Part shown: positions 1 through 11,300 of the stretch, piece after piece | Layout of the letters: every line of letters starts with the position of its first letter | How positions within the stretch are numbered: position 1 is the stretch's first letter | The notes under the pieces: model-generated | Seen by the model: the letters and a program-made list of their open reading frames with translations, nothing else | Database searches by the model: none | Told to the model about the DNA's origin: nothing | Position numbers and translations under genes: made by a program | DNA from: Skeletonema tropicum | Lineage: Eukaryota > Bacillariophyta > Thalassiosirophyceae > Thalassiosirales > Thalassiosiraceae | Reading direction: 5' to 3' | Assembly (NCBI GenBank): GCA_037178625.1 | Contig: CM074140.1 | Location: forward strand, 620,001-684,000 | Length of the DNA: 64,000 bases

Positions 1-30
1 CGACGATAGATACGATTTGGTGGATTGTTG

Positions 31-92
31 AGCTGCCGGCCAGCCCCGTTTGGACCTCCAGTTGTGCTGCCGGCCAGCCCTGTTTGGACCTC
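31..92. repeat. short tandem duplication, GCTGCCGGCCAGCCC unit
   Basis: Two adjacent copies of a ~31-nt unit containing GCTGCCGGCCAGCCC followed by GTTTGGACCTC, with one C/T difference. No function is visible. Confidence 0.7.
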
Positions 93-654
93 TCAGATCA
101 GCTTTCAGCTTTTAGCGTCGCTCCTTCCGACGCTTTTTGTCTGAGCAACGTCTTTTTACTTCATCCCTATTGCTTCAAGCTATATTGGGCCTCTATGAGC
201 GGTTCATGTCCAAGGTGATAGTGTTTGGTACATTCATAGGTCAGTACGTTGCTGCAGCATTACTTTTTGTTCTCCATTTGTTTGGCAGTCCTGTTGCTGT
301 TGTGCATCTTTGTAGTCGTATTTCGAACGCTCTCAGCTCCTACGGGGGCACCCGTCTTGCTGAGTCTTGCTGTCTGGCAATCCTTTCGGCAGAATAAGAC
401 CGTACGTTGTAACTAAGCAGGTCCAGATTATACTCGTGCAGGTTTTTAATCTGATTAACTTTGTATTTATTTATTTATCGTAGTCTTATGTAATGGCTTC
501 CAATCACTCATTGCTATTTTGGCTGCGCAAGATCGATAAGTATGGTGCTTGAATATTAATTGAGCTAGGGCTATTATGGGCATACCTACATTCAAAATTG
601 GGCCTCAGGTCATTTATACGAGACTGTATTATAGCTTCCACCTGGACATTGCTA

Positions 655-805
655 ATTTGCTTCTATGCTATGCACCGCATCCAACATCACTTATGCGCTT
701 GCTTATGTATCGCTCGGAACAAAGCACTGAGCCGCTTCCATTTGCAAGCACAGCTGGTCAGAAAAGATTCTTTCTCTCCCGGCAGATGCCATCTGGCAGG
801 TACAG
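655..805 (-). repeat. inverted copy of the SIR2-locus-linked repeat
   Basis: The reverse complement reads GGCATCTGCC, then AGAGAAAGAATCTTTTCT, then GCGGCTCAGTGCTTTG and TTCCGAGCGAT. These are the same blocks, in the same order, as in the repeats at 41370-41530 and 44310-44475 downstream of the SIR2-like copies. The internal spacing differs by a short deletion. This shows a dispersed family rather than simple local duplication. Confidence 0.75.
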
Positions 806-1043
806 AAAGGAGTAAAGAGCTACTGTAAATGCAGAAGATCGCAGATTCATGAAGTCATTTTCTTGCTTTGTGGACTTACAATTAATATCACATAGGAATC
901 AATATATAATAGGAAACTAGAGAGGGTGCACCGTGTGCGAGTAAAAGAGAAGAGATAAAGCAGTACATAGGCACATGCAGCTGAAGCTAAAGATGAGCGG
1001 CAACCTCAGGAAGTCTCAGGTTTGTTTGATTTGATTTCCGAAC

Positions 1044-1082
1044 GCCGACCCCATGCCTGCAGAGGCAGGCGATGGGGTCGGC
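1044..1082. repeat. GC-rich hairpin, copy 1
   Basis: GCCGACCCCATGCCTGC and GCAGGCGATGGGGTCGGC can pair over about 17 bp with one bulged base and a very short loop. The surrounding ~300 bp resemble those around 2095, so the hairpin belongs to a repeated unit. It could be part of a small foldback element. A transcription terminator is less likely because no gene ends here. Confidence 0.7.
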
Positions 1083-1394
1083 AGCAGATTCGTCTATGTT
1101 GCTATTAAAAAGCTATAAAATCCTTCTCTTTCGCGTTGCTAGCCATTTCATTGCTCAAGCAGGCAGCATTGCTTTATTCGCTCGATCAACCGAATTGATT
1201 TAGTACGATTGACGATTGTACGGACGAAACGAATCGCTGTAACATTCGTAACGATTTGAACTTTTGGGGTTACGAAATGTAACATGACTTCGCCTAACAA
1301 AATTCCTTCCCGCAATAATTTACGATTTCTACACTTAAGGATTTCCCGCCATTTCACCCATAACATGCGATTCGACAGATAAGTAGATTTCGAT

Positions 1395-1610
1395 TTGAGC
1401 GCTTGGGTCCCTCCCGACTTCGCGAATATTGGGCTCAGGGCTGTGTACCCACCGTGGTACCCAGCCCGAAGTACCCGAAAAATGGGCGTAGGTACCGGGT
1501 GTGGGTTGTGGGTATACCCATTAAACCTACCCGGCGGGATTTCGGAATGGGTAGATACCCATACCCACCTACCCGAGTGGGTGCTATGGATGGGTACGTT
1601 GAAAAGGGAG
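1395..1610. repeat. low-complexity TGGG/TACCC-rich stretch
   Basis: The stretch is dominated by GGGTA, TACCC and CCCAC words on both strands, forming many overlapping short inverted repeats. Both strands stay open for 80-100 codons only because of this composition. It looks like an expanded simple-repeat relic. Confidence 0.6.
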
Positions 1611-2094
1611 CAAAAGAAGGCAAAAGGTGCTGGAGGAGGTGCAAGGAGTAGTGAATATGTATTTGATGTAGTTTCACTCGAATTGCATACAAAATGATTG
1701 TGATGTTACGTTCTCCTCCTCAGACCAGATTTTACAGCCGAGAGAAAAAGCCATTTCGAAACGCCGAGGGCTCGATTTTTGCAGATGATGATCATCGAAC
1801 TAGGATGGCACTAGAATAGAGAGAAGTTCAAGCAGATACATCAGTGCATTAACCTCGGAAGTCACAGTCTCTTCGGCGTTCCCAGAATTCACGGCGTAAG
1901 TTTGGAGGGCGATTATTAGTGTGAACATTCGGCACTATTGTGCACCGTGCACCGTGTGCTATTTAGTATTTAGAGAGTACCATACATAGTGTTGAGAAGA
2001 GGTTTAGCAGATAGGTAGACGCATACACGCCAGCGCCAGCGAAATGAGTGGCAACCTAGGAAGTTACAGGTATCTTTGATTTTGATTTTCGAAT

Positions 2095-2134
2095 GCCGAC
2101 TCCATGCCTGCAAGATGCAGGCGATGGGGTCGGC
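2095..2134. repeat. GC-rich hairpin, copy 2
   Basis: This is a second copy of the stem seen at 1044-1082, with C-to-T and A-insertion differences in the left arm and loop, so pairing is mostly kept. Flanking similarity covers a GGCAACCT..GGAAGT segment upstream and a CGGCAGATT segment downstream. Confidence 0.65.
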
Positions 2135-3340
2135 GGCAGATTTGTCTCAATACTCATTAAATGCTGCTGGCTGTTATAAGCTGCTAAAATCGTTTCTTCG
2201 CATTGCCTGGCCGTATCATGCTGTGCGTGGAGCATTGCCTTATTCGATCAATCTTCTTTCTCATGATTTGATCAATGAATTGTACAATAGTGCTAAAACG
2301 AATCACTGTAATTCTGTCTGTGCTGCAATCTTCGCAGTTAGTAAGACTCGGAAGCTCTATGTAATTGAAGACTAATAATTGTGTCAGTATCAAATCATCT
2401 TCATTACGAATCTTTCTATCACTTTCCACTTCATCTCGATGATCATTCTCATTCTCGTCCTCTGAGCAAGGTGAGCATTCCGTTCCTCTTCCTCTTGAGC
2501 TATTCGAGCAATCTCTTTGACTCTGGCGCGTCTTCCTCTCAACGAGGTCCTGCAGACACTTCCTGTCGTGTCGGGCAAGCTGGATTGGTTACGCCTTGCT
2601 TTCAGTTTCTAATTTATTCCACGCGGCATTGGCATGATCATCAGTTCGTTAGACTTCCGTTCCTGCAATGGTTGTATAATATTTTGACATTGCGTTTCGA
2701 GCTCCAAAAGCACGGCCAAAATCTTAATGTGCATACTATGTCGTCAAATCCTAGGAGGCAAATGATAATGATACATTTGATTAAAATTGAAGCAAAACGA
2801 TTCACACGGCAATCTTCTCCGCTTTGTCGACTGAGGCCATGGCCATGGTAGCTTTCGATTGAGTCAAACAATGAACCACGAACGATTGAACATCGAAAGT
2901 GCGAGTATCGTTGGGTGCGAGTGCGATCATATCAATCGAAAATGAAAGATGGAGTTCTGGCTGTCCGTGGATAGATGGAGCGAGAGTTCTGGAAGTGTTG
3001 AGTCCCGCAATAATTTCCGTGTGCCCCCTTTAAGGATTTCCCGCAATTTCTCAAAACGAACTCGAACGAATGTGAACAACCCGGATTGTTGAGCGAGTAT
3101 TCGTTTTTGTTCTTTGCCCTTCACGGGTCCCTCCCCGTTCGCGATTATTGTGAGTCCTTTCGAAAGAATCAGGGACATGGTGTGGCATTCTAAAAGAAAT
3201 TTGCGTACTTAGGAATCAATAAGAAAAGCTGCGCGTATTTGAATGACATAACGCATAATAATATGAGACATGAGACATAGACATAAAGCACCTTCCTATC
3301 AAATCAGCGTCTATTCCTATCAGTCCATTATTCCAATAAC

Positions 3341-6300
3341 ATGAGCGATAGTCAAAAGTCTCTACACCAACCTCTGCTGCCCATCACCGTAAATGGAGAT
3401 AGTCCAACTCTGGAGCACTCATGTTACTGTTGTGAAGACGGCGCTGCTTGCAAAGAGCATCTTTCCAATGCGAATTATTTTTTGCCGCCAGGAGTCATGC
3501 CTTTGCCTTTCAAAGCAGAGTCGAGCCGATCAATGTCGCCTCTGAAATCCAACGCTAGTTCGGAATTATTGAATGATACTCCCAGCGCCAACGAAGATGA
3601 TGAGCACATCTCGAGGGTTGGTAAATCTCATTTTACCGCTACAGGTATTTGTTGCTCATTAGAAATTCCCAAGGTAAAGTCTATCCTCCTCCCAATCAAA
3701 GGCGTTGATGATGTGCAAGTGAACTCTGTAAGAAAGGCCATTTACGTGATGCATGACATTGACACTGTGTCTGCGAGTGATCTTTGTCAAGAGTTGGGCA
3801 AGAGTGGTTTTAATGCAACGATTATCAAAGATGCAGCAGTAGAGATTACTCAAAAGATTGGTATTCCTTTAGATGTAAAAGTTGTGTCAGTATTTGGCGT
3901 GAAAGTTCAAGATGGAAATGCTTGGGAGCTAACTCGTGCCAATGTCATATCAGCATTAGTCGAGGATGGGAAGAAAGTGGTCAGAGTAAATGTTAGCCAG
4001 CGAAACAATTCCTTCACTGTGGTATACAACCCGTATCATGTCACAGCAACACAAATCGCACAATCAATGGATAAAGCGGGCTGTGTTACAACAGTCACAT
4101 CTGATGGTGGAGCAGATGGACGTTGGGCTCTTGAAGCGATGAAATATGGAGTGCATAATACCATTGAGTTGCAGGAAACATCAGTCCGCTGGCCTGTTAT
4201 TTTGTCGGGCGTCTTCTTTGCAGTATCATTTGTTAGGTGAGGTTAACGAGTTCTCTACTGCTTAGTCTTGCTTACGCTGGACACAAAACATGCTGATACA
4301 CCTTCTTCATTCACGTTTACTCTTGCTCTTGCTTAGTTATATTGGTGGGAATTGGGGTTATCTCAAATATTTGGCACTTGTTAGCTTTGCCTTGGGGATC
4401 CCTTTCATTGCTATCAAGGCAAGTCACTCATTGCGCAGACTGAAGTGTGATACAAACATCCTGGTAAGATATTGTTTCGATGGCGTTGTTTGTCTTGACT
4501 CATCTATCGCAGATACATAGGTCTCATTCGTGCTACTTTCATTTTCACTTCTTTTACCCATTGTTGCAGGTCCTCTTAGCAGCCATTGGAGCTATTGCTC
4601 TTCAGGACTATATCGAGGCTGCAATTGTAACATTTCTCTTCAATATTAGCGATTACCTTGAATCACTGGCTATGACTCGTGCAAGAAATGCTCTTTCTAA
4701 TATTCTTAGCATTCGCCCGGAAGAAGCACATCTGATTAATCCTATAACGAAGGAAGCTCTTGCACTACCAGCTAATGCAGTCAAGGTTGGATCCATAGTC
4801 TTTGTTCGAACAGGATACAAAATACCTTGTGATGGAATTGTTGTGGAAGGAGAGTCAACCGTGGACGAGTCAAATTTCACTGGAGAAAGCAGACCTGTGA
4901 AGAAAGTTGTAGGTAGCGAAGTCTCTGGAGGAACTATCAATTCTGGAAATACGCCGTTGACAATTCGGACTACAGCTACCGCGGACAACTCTGCTGTTGC
5001 AAAATTGTTAAGGATTGTCGAGGAGGCACAATCAAATAGGAGCCAGACAGAGGCTGTTGTAGATTCGATTGCACAAATTTACACTCCAACTGTTGTGCTG
5101 TTAGCAATCTGTATGTGCTCATTCCCTTGGATCGTTTCGTATGAGGTTGGGCGGTTGTGGTTCAAGAGTGGACTAGTCCTTCTCGTTGTAGCTTGTCCAT
5201 GCGCACTTATCATCAGTACACCAGTTACCTATGTGGCTGGCCTTGCTGCTTGTGCACAGAAGGGGATTATTGTGAAGGGAGTTCAGCACCTCGAGACTTT
5301 GGGACAGATACGGTTTATAGCCTTCGACAAGACAGGCACCCTCTCGGAGGGCGTCTTTCAAATGCTACACTTCAATGTGATTGGGCAAAGTCGTGATAGG
5401 AAAGAAGTTCTTGCATACTTATCTTTGATGGAAGCTTCTGCTAGCCATCCTCTTGCTGACGCCATAGTACAGGGAGCAGCGAATGAGAAAGCTGAAGTCC
5501 AGGGTCTCAAAGTAAATGACCACACAATTTTACCAGGAGAGGGAGTAGTTGGAATCATTGACAACAAGAAAGTTCACGTAGGGAACAAAAGATTGTTTCT
5601 CCGATTAGGTTTGCTTCAGGAACTGTCGGAAGATGACAAAGCAATAGTAGAAGGATGGGCTTTGTCAGGTGGAACGATCGGCTTTATTTCAATCGAAGGA
5701 GAAGGTATCGTCGGCTCGTATTGTGTCTCTGACAAGATTCGAGATGAAACAAAGACTATCATACAGGACTTGAAGAAAGAGGGCATTTGTATCAAGATGC
5801 TCACTGGCGATCAACGTCAAGCTGCACTCGGCGTGGCTCGACAGATTGGCCTGGATGAATGTGACGTAGAAAGTGATCTCCTACCTGAAGAAAAGTTGTC
5901 AGCTATCCAAAATATGGTAAACGACTGCAGAGGCCAGAAGAGGTGCGGAAGAATGATGAAGGTGATGATGGAGTCAACGACGCACAGGCTCTTGCTATCG
6001 CGGATATATCTGTAGCGATGGGCGAGGGATCTGCTCTAGCAATGGAAACTGCAGACGTGGCCCTCATGGACTCGAATTTGAGCCATATAACTTACATGGT
6101 CAATATGGGAACAAGGGTTGTTAGGAGAATCATTGAGAATATAGCGTTTTCTCTTGTTCTGAAGGCTATCGTGGTTGGATTTACATTCGCGGGCAAGGCT
6201 TCTTTATGGGTTGCAATCGTTGCAGATGTTGGAGCTATTCTCGTTGTTACTCTTAATGGGTTAAGATTACTGCCATATAAACCCAAGAGTAAAGCGAAAG

Positions 6301-6353
6301 CGAAGGAGGAGATGAATGAGTACGAGTCGGGAGACAAAAAGGAATCAACATGA
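3341..6353 (+). CDS. P1B-type (Zn/Cd/Pb class) heavy-metal-transporting ATPase, frame broken at GDGVND
   Basis: Metal-exporting P-type ATPase related to plant HMA2/3/4. The exons I read are 3341-4236, 4337-4463 and 4570-6353; junctions are in phase with GT-AG introns. Residues ~98-163 form an HMA domain with GICCSLE, the GICCxxE signature of the Zn class, rather than the CxxC of Cu pumps. A second HMA-like fold (~181-253) has no cysteine pair. Then follow membrane helices, the TGES actuator loop (as TGESRPV), CPC in the transport helix, the DKTGT phosphorylation site, and HP in SASHPLADA. In the hinge the frame changes by one base around 5950-5970, so GDGVND is interrupted and reads GDDGVND in the downstream frame. 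Total exon length is one base short of a multiple of three, consistent with a single deletion. Without the break the protein would be ~935 residues, normal for the family. The lesion may be real or a sequence error. Confidence 0.9.
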
Positions 6354-7232
6354 GAGACAGTAGACTGATTGGAAGATCAAAAATTCATAATAATAACTTA
6401 GAAAAATGGAAGATCAAAAATTCAACAGTCATCTCTACTTCTATGCGAATGGAAAGGATACAAGAGTTGATGCCCCGAAGCCAAAGCCAAAACACCAAAG
6501 AGGAAGCTCATCAGTGCGGTATGGGAGCAATTTTGTAGATGTAGATGGTACTGAAGAGGAAGACAAGAAAAAGGAGCCGAACAGCCAACAAGCCAACTAT
6601 AGTTGGCTCAAATGGTCGTCATCGTCATCAGGCCATCTACGAGCTCATAGGATCCCTTCTGCGTATGCATCCGTCTGCGCAGTGTTAATGTACTTCTATA
6701 GTATCGCCGCAGAGAGTAATGGGCCACATCTGTGGTTGAGGCTGATGCTGATGAGGATGAGATTGAGATGAGAGAGAGAGAGTCAATTTTGATTTGGATT
6801 TGGGCTTGCCGAGCTGCACTTGAGCCTGCAACTCAATCCATTTTGTGAATGATAGATAACTACGGGTATAGCGATCCTGTTTGAGCCCTTAAGGTCGGTA
6901 TCAGTGGACCATTTGTTCAAGTGAATGAATACAAGTAGTATCTGCACCTCCTTTGAGAGTAGTAGTGTCGTTGTGACTTATAGATGAGTCTGTTGTGACA
7001 CATTTGTCGGTTCTATGGGGTTCTACGAGGTTCTCTGGAGAGATATCAGAGATCGATCAGCGATCAGCGTCATCGTCATCGACCATCGACCACGATGCTA
7101 CCACGATGGACTTATTGCATGCATCTTTGCTTTCTTGCCTATTCTTGCCAAAGGAACAAACACGGAAACGGGGTTGCTTCTTGCGTTGCTTCGCTTCGAT
7201 CCCACAACAGATACATATTCCACAAACCAAGA
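6354..7232. other. intergenic region between P1B ATPase and membrane-protein gene
   Basis: A 121-codon ATG frame at 6406-6771 is hydrophilic (rich in K, P, E, S) in its first half and has no recognisable domain. It is more likely 3' UTR sequence than a gene. A GA-rich microsatellite lies at about 6770-6783. The region 6995-7232 is open in several frames and probably includes the promoter and 5' UTR of the next gene. Confidence 0.45.
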
Positions 7233-8210
7233 ATGTTCGATCGTATATCATCTCAAAATCCGAAATCATCAAGGCCTGTCGGCAAAGCTGGTGCCACTCC
7301 ATATCATCGGAGGGAGTCTTTCATCCCTCAGGCAAGGCGATGGGAAGAATTCAAATGGCTCATTTACGATAACAACGGCTCATACAACGGATGGTTCGAC
7401 TGGCTGCCTATTTGGATGCGTGTAGGCTATTTCTCTCCATTTGTTGTGGTGTCTTTGATGTTCTTCTACTCTGCAATTTATTGGTATAGACCTCAGCCGC
7501 TGCACTTCGAGGCGACTGTCTACAATGAAACTTTATCTAGCAAAGAAGTTGACTATGTTTTTGGCACAATGCCAAAGACTGCAGCTTACGACCTGTCAAT
7601 TTTCCTATGGGGCATCATTGTAGTGGTGCATGCCAAGATAACTCTCGGGAGCATCAGTGCCTTTCCAATTAGCTTCACGGGTTGGTCTTGGATGTTGCTT
7701 ACTCTTAGAGCAGGTATAGAATTCGCGGCTTGGGGTGCAACATCGCACGAGCTTCTTTCATTGGGAAAATTGCTGGCGAAGATTGGTTCTTCAATACGCT
7801 TGGTTGTCGTCACCAATGCGTGTGTGGTTTGCACAATATGGAATTTCATCTTGCTTCCCATCATATACTTCTTCTCTATGCCTGATGGAGAAAAGCGACG
7901 GAACTTCATCAAATTCAATTTTGGATTCTTTATGACCAATATTCACATCTTGAACTTTCCAATGGCCATCATCAACACTGTTTATGGGAGTCAAATAAGG
8001 TTGTTCACCTTCTCTGACTTGTGGGTGGCCTATTTGGTGATAATGCTGTACTCTATCGTCTACTATTTCGTAATGGACCGTCTGGGAATGCACTTCTATC
8101 CAATTTTCTGCCCGAGGAGTGCATTCTGCGTCGTTTCGATTGTTGGAGTGTTAGGGTTATACTACTATCTCTTTCTCAAGTGGAATGAGTTGATATCATC
8201 ACGCTTGTAG
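7233..8210 (+). CDS. multi-pass membrane protein of unknown function
   Basis: The frame is open from 7095, but residues before the Met at 7233 (MFDRISS) look non-coding, so I prefer 7233, giving 325 residues. A hydrophilic N-terminus is followed by about six hydrophobic segments, including VVVSLMFFYSAIYWY, DLSIFLWGIIVVV, VVVTNACVVCTIWNFILLPI, LVIMLYSIVYYFV and a final VSIVGVLGLYYYLFL. A central NIHILNFPMAIINTVYG segment has conserved-looking His/Asn between helices. This loosely recalls the FAR-17a/AIG1 (ADTRP-type) serine hydrolase fold, but I cannot see its catalytic pair with confidence. There are no introns. Function unknown. It is co-oriented with the ATPase gene and convergent with the M16 protease gene, 121 bases away. 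Confidence 0.7.
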   Translation: MFDRISSQNPKSSRPVGKAGATPYHRRESFIPQARRWEEFKWLIYDNNGSYNGWFDWLPIWMRVGYFSPFVVVSLMFFYSAIYWYRPQPLHFEATVYNETLSSKEVDYVFGTMPKTAAYDLSIFLWGIIVVVHAKITLGSISAFPISFTGWSWMLLTLRAGIEFAAWGATSHELLSLGKLLAKIGSSIRLVVVTNACVVCTIWNFILLPIIYFFSMPDGEKRRNFIKFNFGFFMTNIHILNFPMAIINTVYGSQIRLFTFSDLWVAYLVIMLYSIVYYFVMDRLGMHFYPIFCPRSAFCVVSIVGVLGLYYYLFLKWNELISSRL

Positions 8211-8331
8211 ATACAGAATCTGATAGAAGAGAACAACTTATTCATTTAAATTTATCTCAATTCTGCTTCATGTACAATTCTCAACCTATGCTTAGAGCAC
8301 TCTTACTTCGGGGCTTAGTTAGACAATACAC

Positions 8332-11300
8332 TCAAAATGTAATTTTGCCCCAAGTTTCGCCCTTGACTGACTTATGAAAGTCTCGTATCAGACCATCCAC
8401 AACTTCCCCAATTTCACTTGGATCATCTACCGCAGGACGACCAACTTTCCCTTTCCCGATAACATGAAAGACAATACGACGCCGCTTCTTTGGTTTTCCT
8501 TTGTGGCAAACAGGATGAAGCCAGTTATCATATGCATTAAGCAAGGATTCCTTCGTGATGGATTTCAGGCATTGAACTTCCGTCCTGTGTGATTCAAACT
8601 CGTACCTCCCTTCACAAATCTCTGACCAATAGCTTCCACATTCATCTTCCATTGAATCAAACATTTCAAGCTTTTCCTTTGCTAACGAAACGAGATGCTC
8701 CATGAAACTTTCATCACTCATTGACTCGAGCTGTGTTCTGAAGTCGCCGAGAAATCTATCTACTCTGGCACTTGCTTCGTCTGCAGTTTTGCAAGAAGTC
8801 GTGACTTTGAAACTCATACCCAACACTCCAAATGTCCACCTTGCTCCACATGATACTTCATATCCAAACTGCTCCTTAGTTCTGAGTTCGTTGTAAAAGG
8901 GCTCATCTAAAACGTGTTCCAGCAAATCGATTAGCACGCGATTCGTTAGATCATCTTTGCCCATTTGGAAGTAGACCTCAACAGAGGTATTGTTATCAGT
9001 TGGATCAACTGTTGGAGAAGTAATGAGATGGTGATCGACAGCATCTTTTGCTTTGAGTATAAGCTTGGATGGCATCTTCTTCTTGGGCAAACCACGGTGA
9101 TGAATTGTCAATGCTTCCGATATCATCCGAGCTGCTTCGTCTGCATCTTCACGACACACATTTCCGTGATAGTATGCCTCAACAGATATTTTCTGGAGTA
9201 CTTGGTTCATGCAGTCGACAAAGGTATGAGATGTAATACCCTCTAATGCTTTCAGCTTTGAAAATGATGACTTCGTTGATGGTTTGAGGCACAAAAGACG
9301 TAAACCAGTAACAAAATTGGATGCATCCATCCCGCTGTTACTGTAACTCCTCCGAAGAACTTCCAAACATGCATCGAATCTAGATTCTTTTATCGTAGAG
9401 GGCAAGCACGTGTGACCATCCCTGCCTCGAAAGCTCATCACAACATCAAGGACTTCTCTTGCCAGCAATATGACCTTATCGTCAAAACCGTTCACGCGGA
9501 TTGAAAATCCAGTATCATTCGAGTATAGCGAACTTCCCAATTCGCAAACGCTTGCGAGGTAGCAAGTTTCTGCAAGCGCATCGGCGCAAAGCTTACAAAA
9601 TAAGTCCATACACGCCTGCTTGAGTGCATCATTCATTCCGTCACACACAAAACGGAGCCGCAAATCTCCAAGTGGCCTTTTGAACCGCCTATCTTGCATA
9701 TGCCACAGCTTGAGAGAGTTATTATTGTATACAAGTTGTGGAAGTCTGGATGCAGGAGAGGCAGGAGGGATTGGAGGAAACGCAACCCCGTCTTCAACAT
9801 CAAATTCATGATCAGCATCGCCGTACGAAAATACAATGCCTTCGCCTTCGCGAGGGACAGCTGTCACCTTGAATTTCACCCTTCCGTTATCGAAAGAACT
9901 CTCAAACCCTGCCTCAATGACATCTGCCTCGTCATCCACTACCTTGGAGTCTAGAGTATACCATTGTTCATGCTCATCCTCGAAGTGAAGAAGAAGAAGT
10001 TGATTACCTCTCTCCGTCTTGAACTTCACCACACATGCGGGGTACCACTGTTTCTTCTTCCCATTGCCTATGCACACCTTTACAGAACAATTCAGTAGTG
10101 GGTGCGACGAATCATCCGCAGGAAGAGGTTTGAGATCAAACTTTGAAGGAATGTATGAATTGATTGGTGGAAGTGCCAATTCCAATTCCGATCCTGGAAG
10201 CTGTGGCATTGAATTCTGTTCCCATTGCTTCATTATGGAAGGAGAAATTGTTTCAACCCAGAATTTGGTTTCAAATCGAGGTTCAATAGTTGGTGCACCT
10301 GCTTTTTTAACGTCAAACACATCTTCTGCCGAAGAGTCATTTTCGACGACCATCATCTCATCCGTATCTTCCGCCTTCTTTTCCTCACTGTTGTTTGACG
10401 GGACGAGATCCGTGACATCTTTAAAGTCAGTTTCGCGACCGAACAAAGAGGACATGAAATCAACTCTCGTATTTGTTGGTATAAAACAGTTGAAGAGCAA
10501 GTCTTTGACGCCATCATTATCCACAATATCATCAAAGAGCAATGTGTCTCCGTCTAAAAGTCTATCGGTCGGTAAATTATACCACGGAGCCATGGCTTCA
10601 GCCACAGCTTCAACCGTGTCAGTCACATCTCCTTCATCGGCATACTTGTAGGAAAGTTCCGCAACTGATTTCAATTCATCATAAATCCATCGTGGGAGGC
10701 CTTCCTTCTTCTCACCATCATCATCATCCACATAACCCTCATTAAAGTAATACTTGAGCATCCCCAAATAACGAAACACCACACCAATCACATCCTCCCA
10801 ATGTCTCACTCCCTCTTCCGAAAGTGAAAACGAAAATCCAAACAAGGCATGCATACTAGAATCACCTAAACCATCATCTCCAGTACCAGCACTACATCCC
10901 GTTGCCCAACCCTTTTGTTTCAACGCCGCTAAAATAGACCCCGATGCCTCATGTCCTAATAAATGAGCAAGATACTCGGCAGGTTTGGTACGCCACTGAG
11001 AACAAATGGATGGTATCTGCCAAGTGAGTGATAATGTGTGACGATGCCTCACGGGAAGTGCACGATATATTTTACCAAGAGAACTGGAGTGGAATGGCAA
11101 TTTGTATGGATGTAGATTGGTCGTTGTAATACTGGGTACATCACTATCATCATTGTTGATGTTGTTGCCATCCTGATGATTGCTGCTGCGCGGGTTGGCA
11201 GGAACATCCTTAAAATGTTCCACCACCTGACGTTGAATCTCATCCAACTCATATCCCGCCATGACAACTAGTCTCATATTCTTTGCATAATAATGTGTAT

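Larger units (their letters stand above)
1..3340. other. repeat-rich stretch without a supported gene
   Basis: No reading frame here shows a recognisable domain or sustained coding character. The stretch is made of decayed repeats. A GCTGCCGGCCAGCCC motif occurs twice near the start. An inverted copy of the repeat that flanks the SIR2 locus lies at 655-805. Two diverged copies of a hairpin-bearing unit lie at about 960-1270 and 2040-2310. A TCCCGCAATAATTT...AAGGATTTCCCGC motif occurs at about 1310-1350 and 3003-3047. Short open frames in the segment are conceptual translations of these repeats. The last ~200 bases before 3341 probably hold the promoter of the P1B ATPase gene, but I see no recognisable site. 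Confidence 0.6.

Noticed and set aside
1395..1697. 100-codon frame in the GGGTA-rich stretch
   Set aside because: Both strands are open because of simple-sequence composition; the peptide is a repeat translation.
5915..5975. A tiny intron explaining the frame change in the P1B ATPase
   Set aside because: Possible GT-AG pairs are only ~20 nt apart, far below intron lengths seen in this window (86-175 nt).
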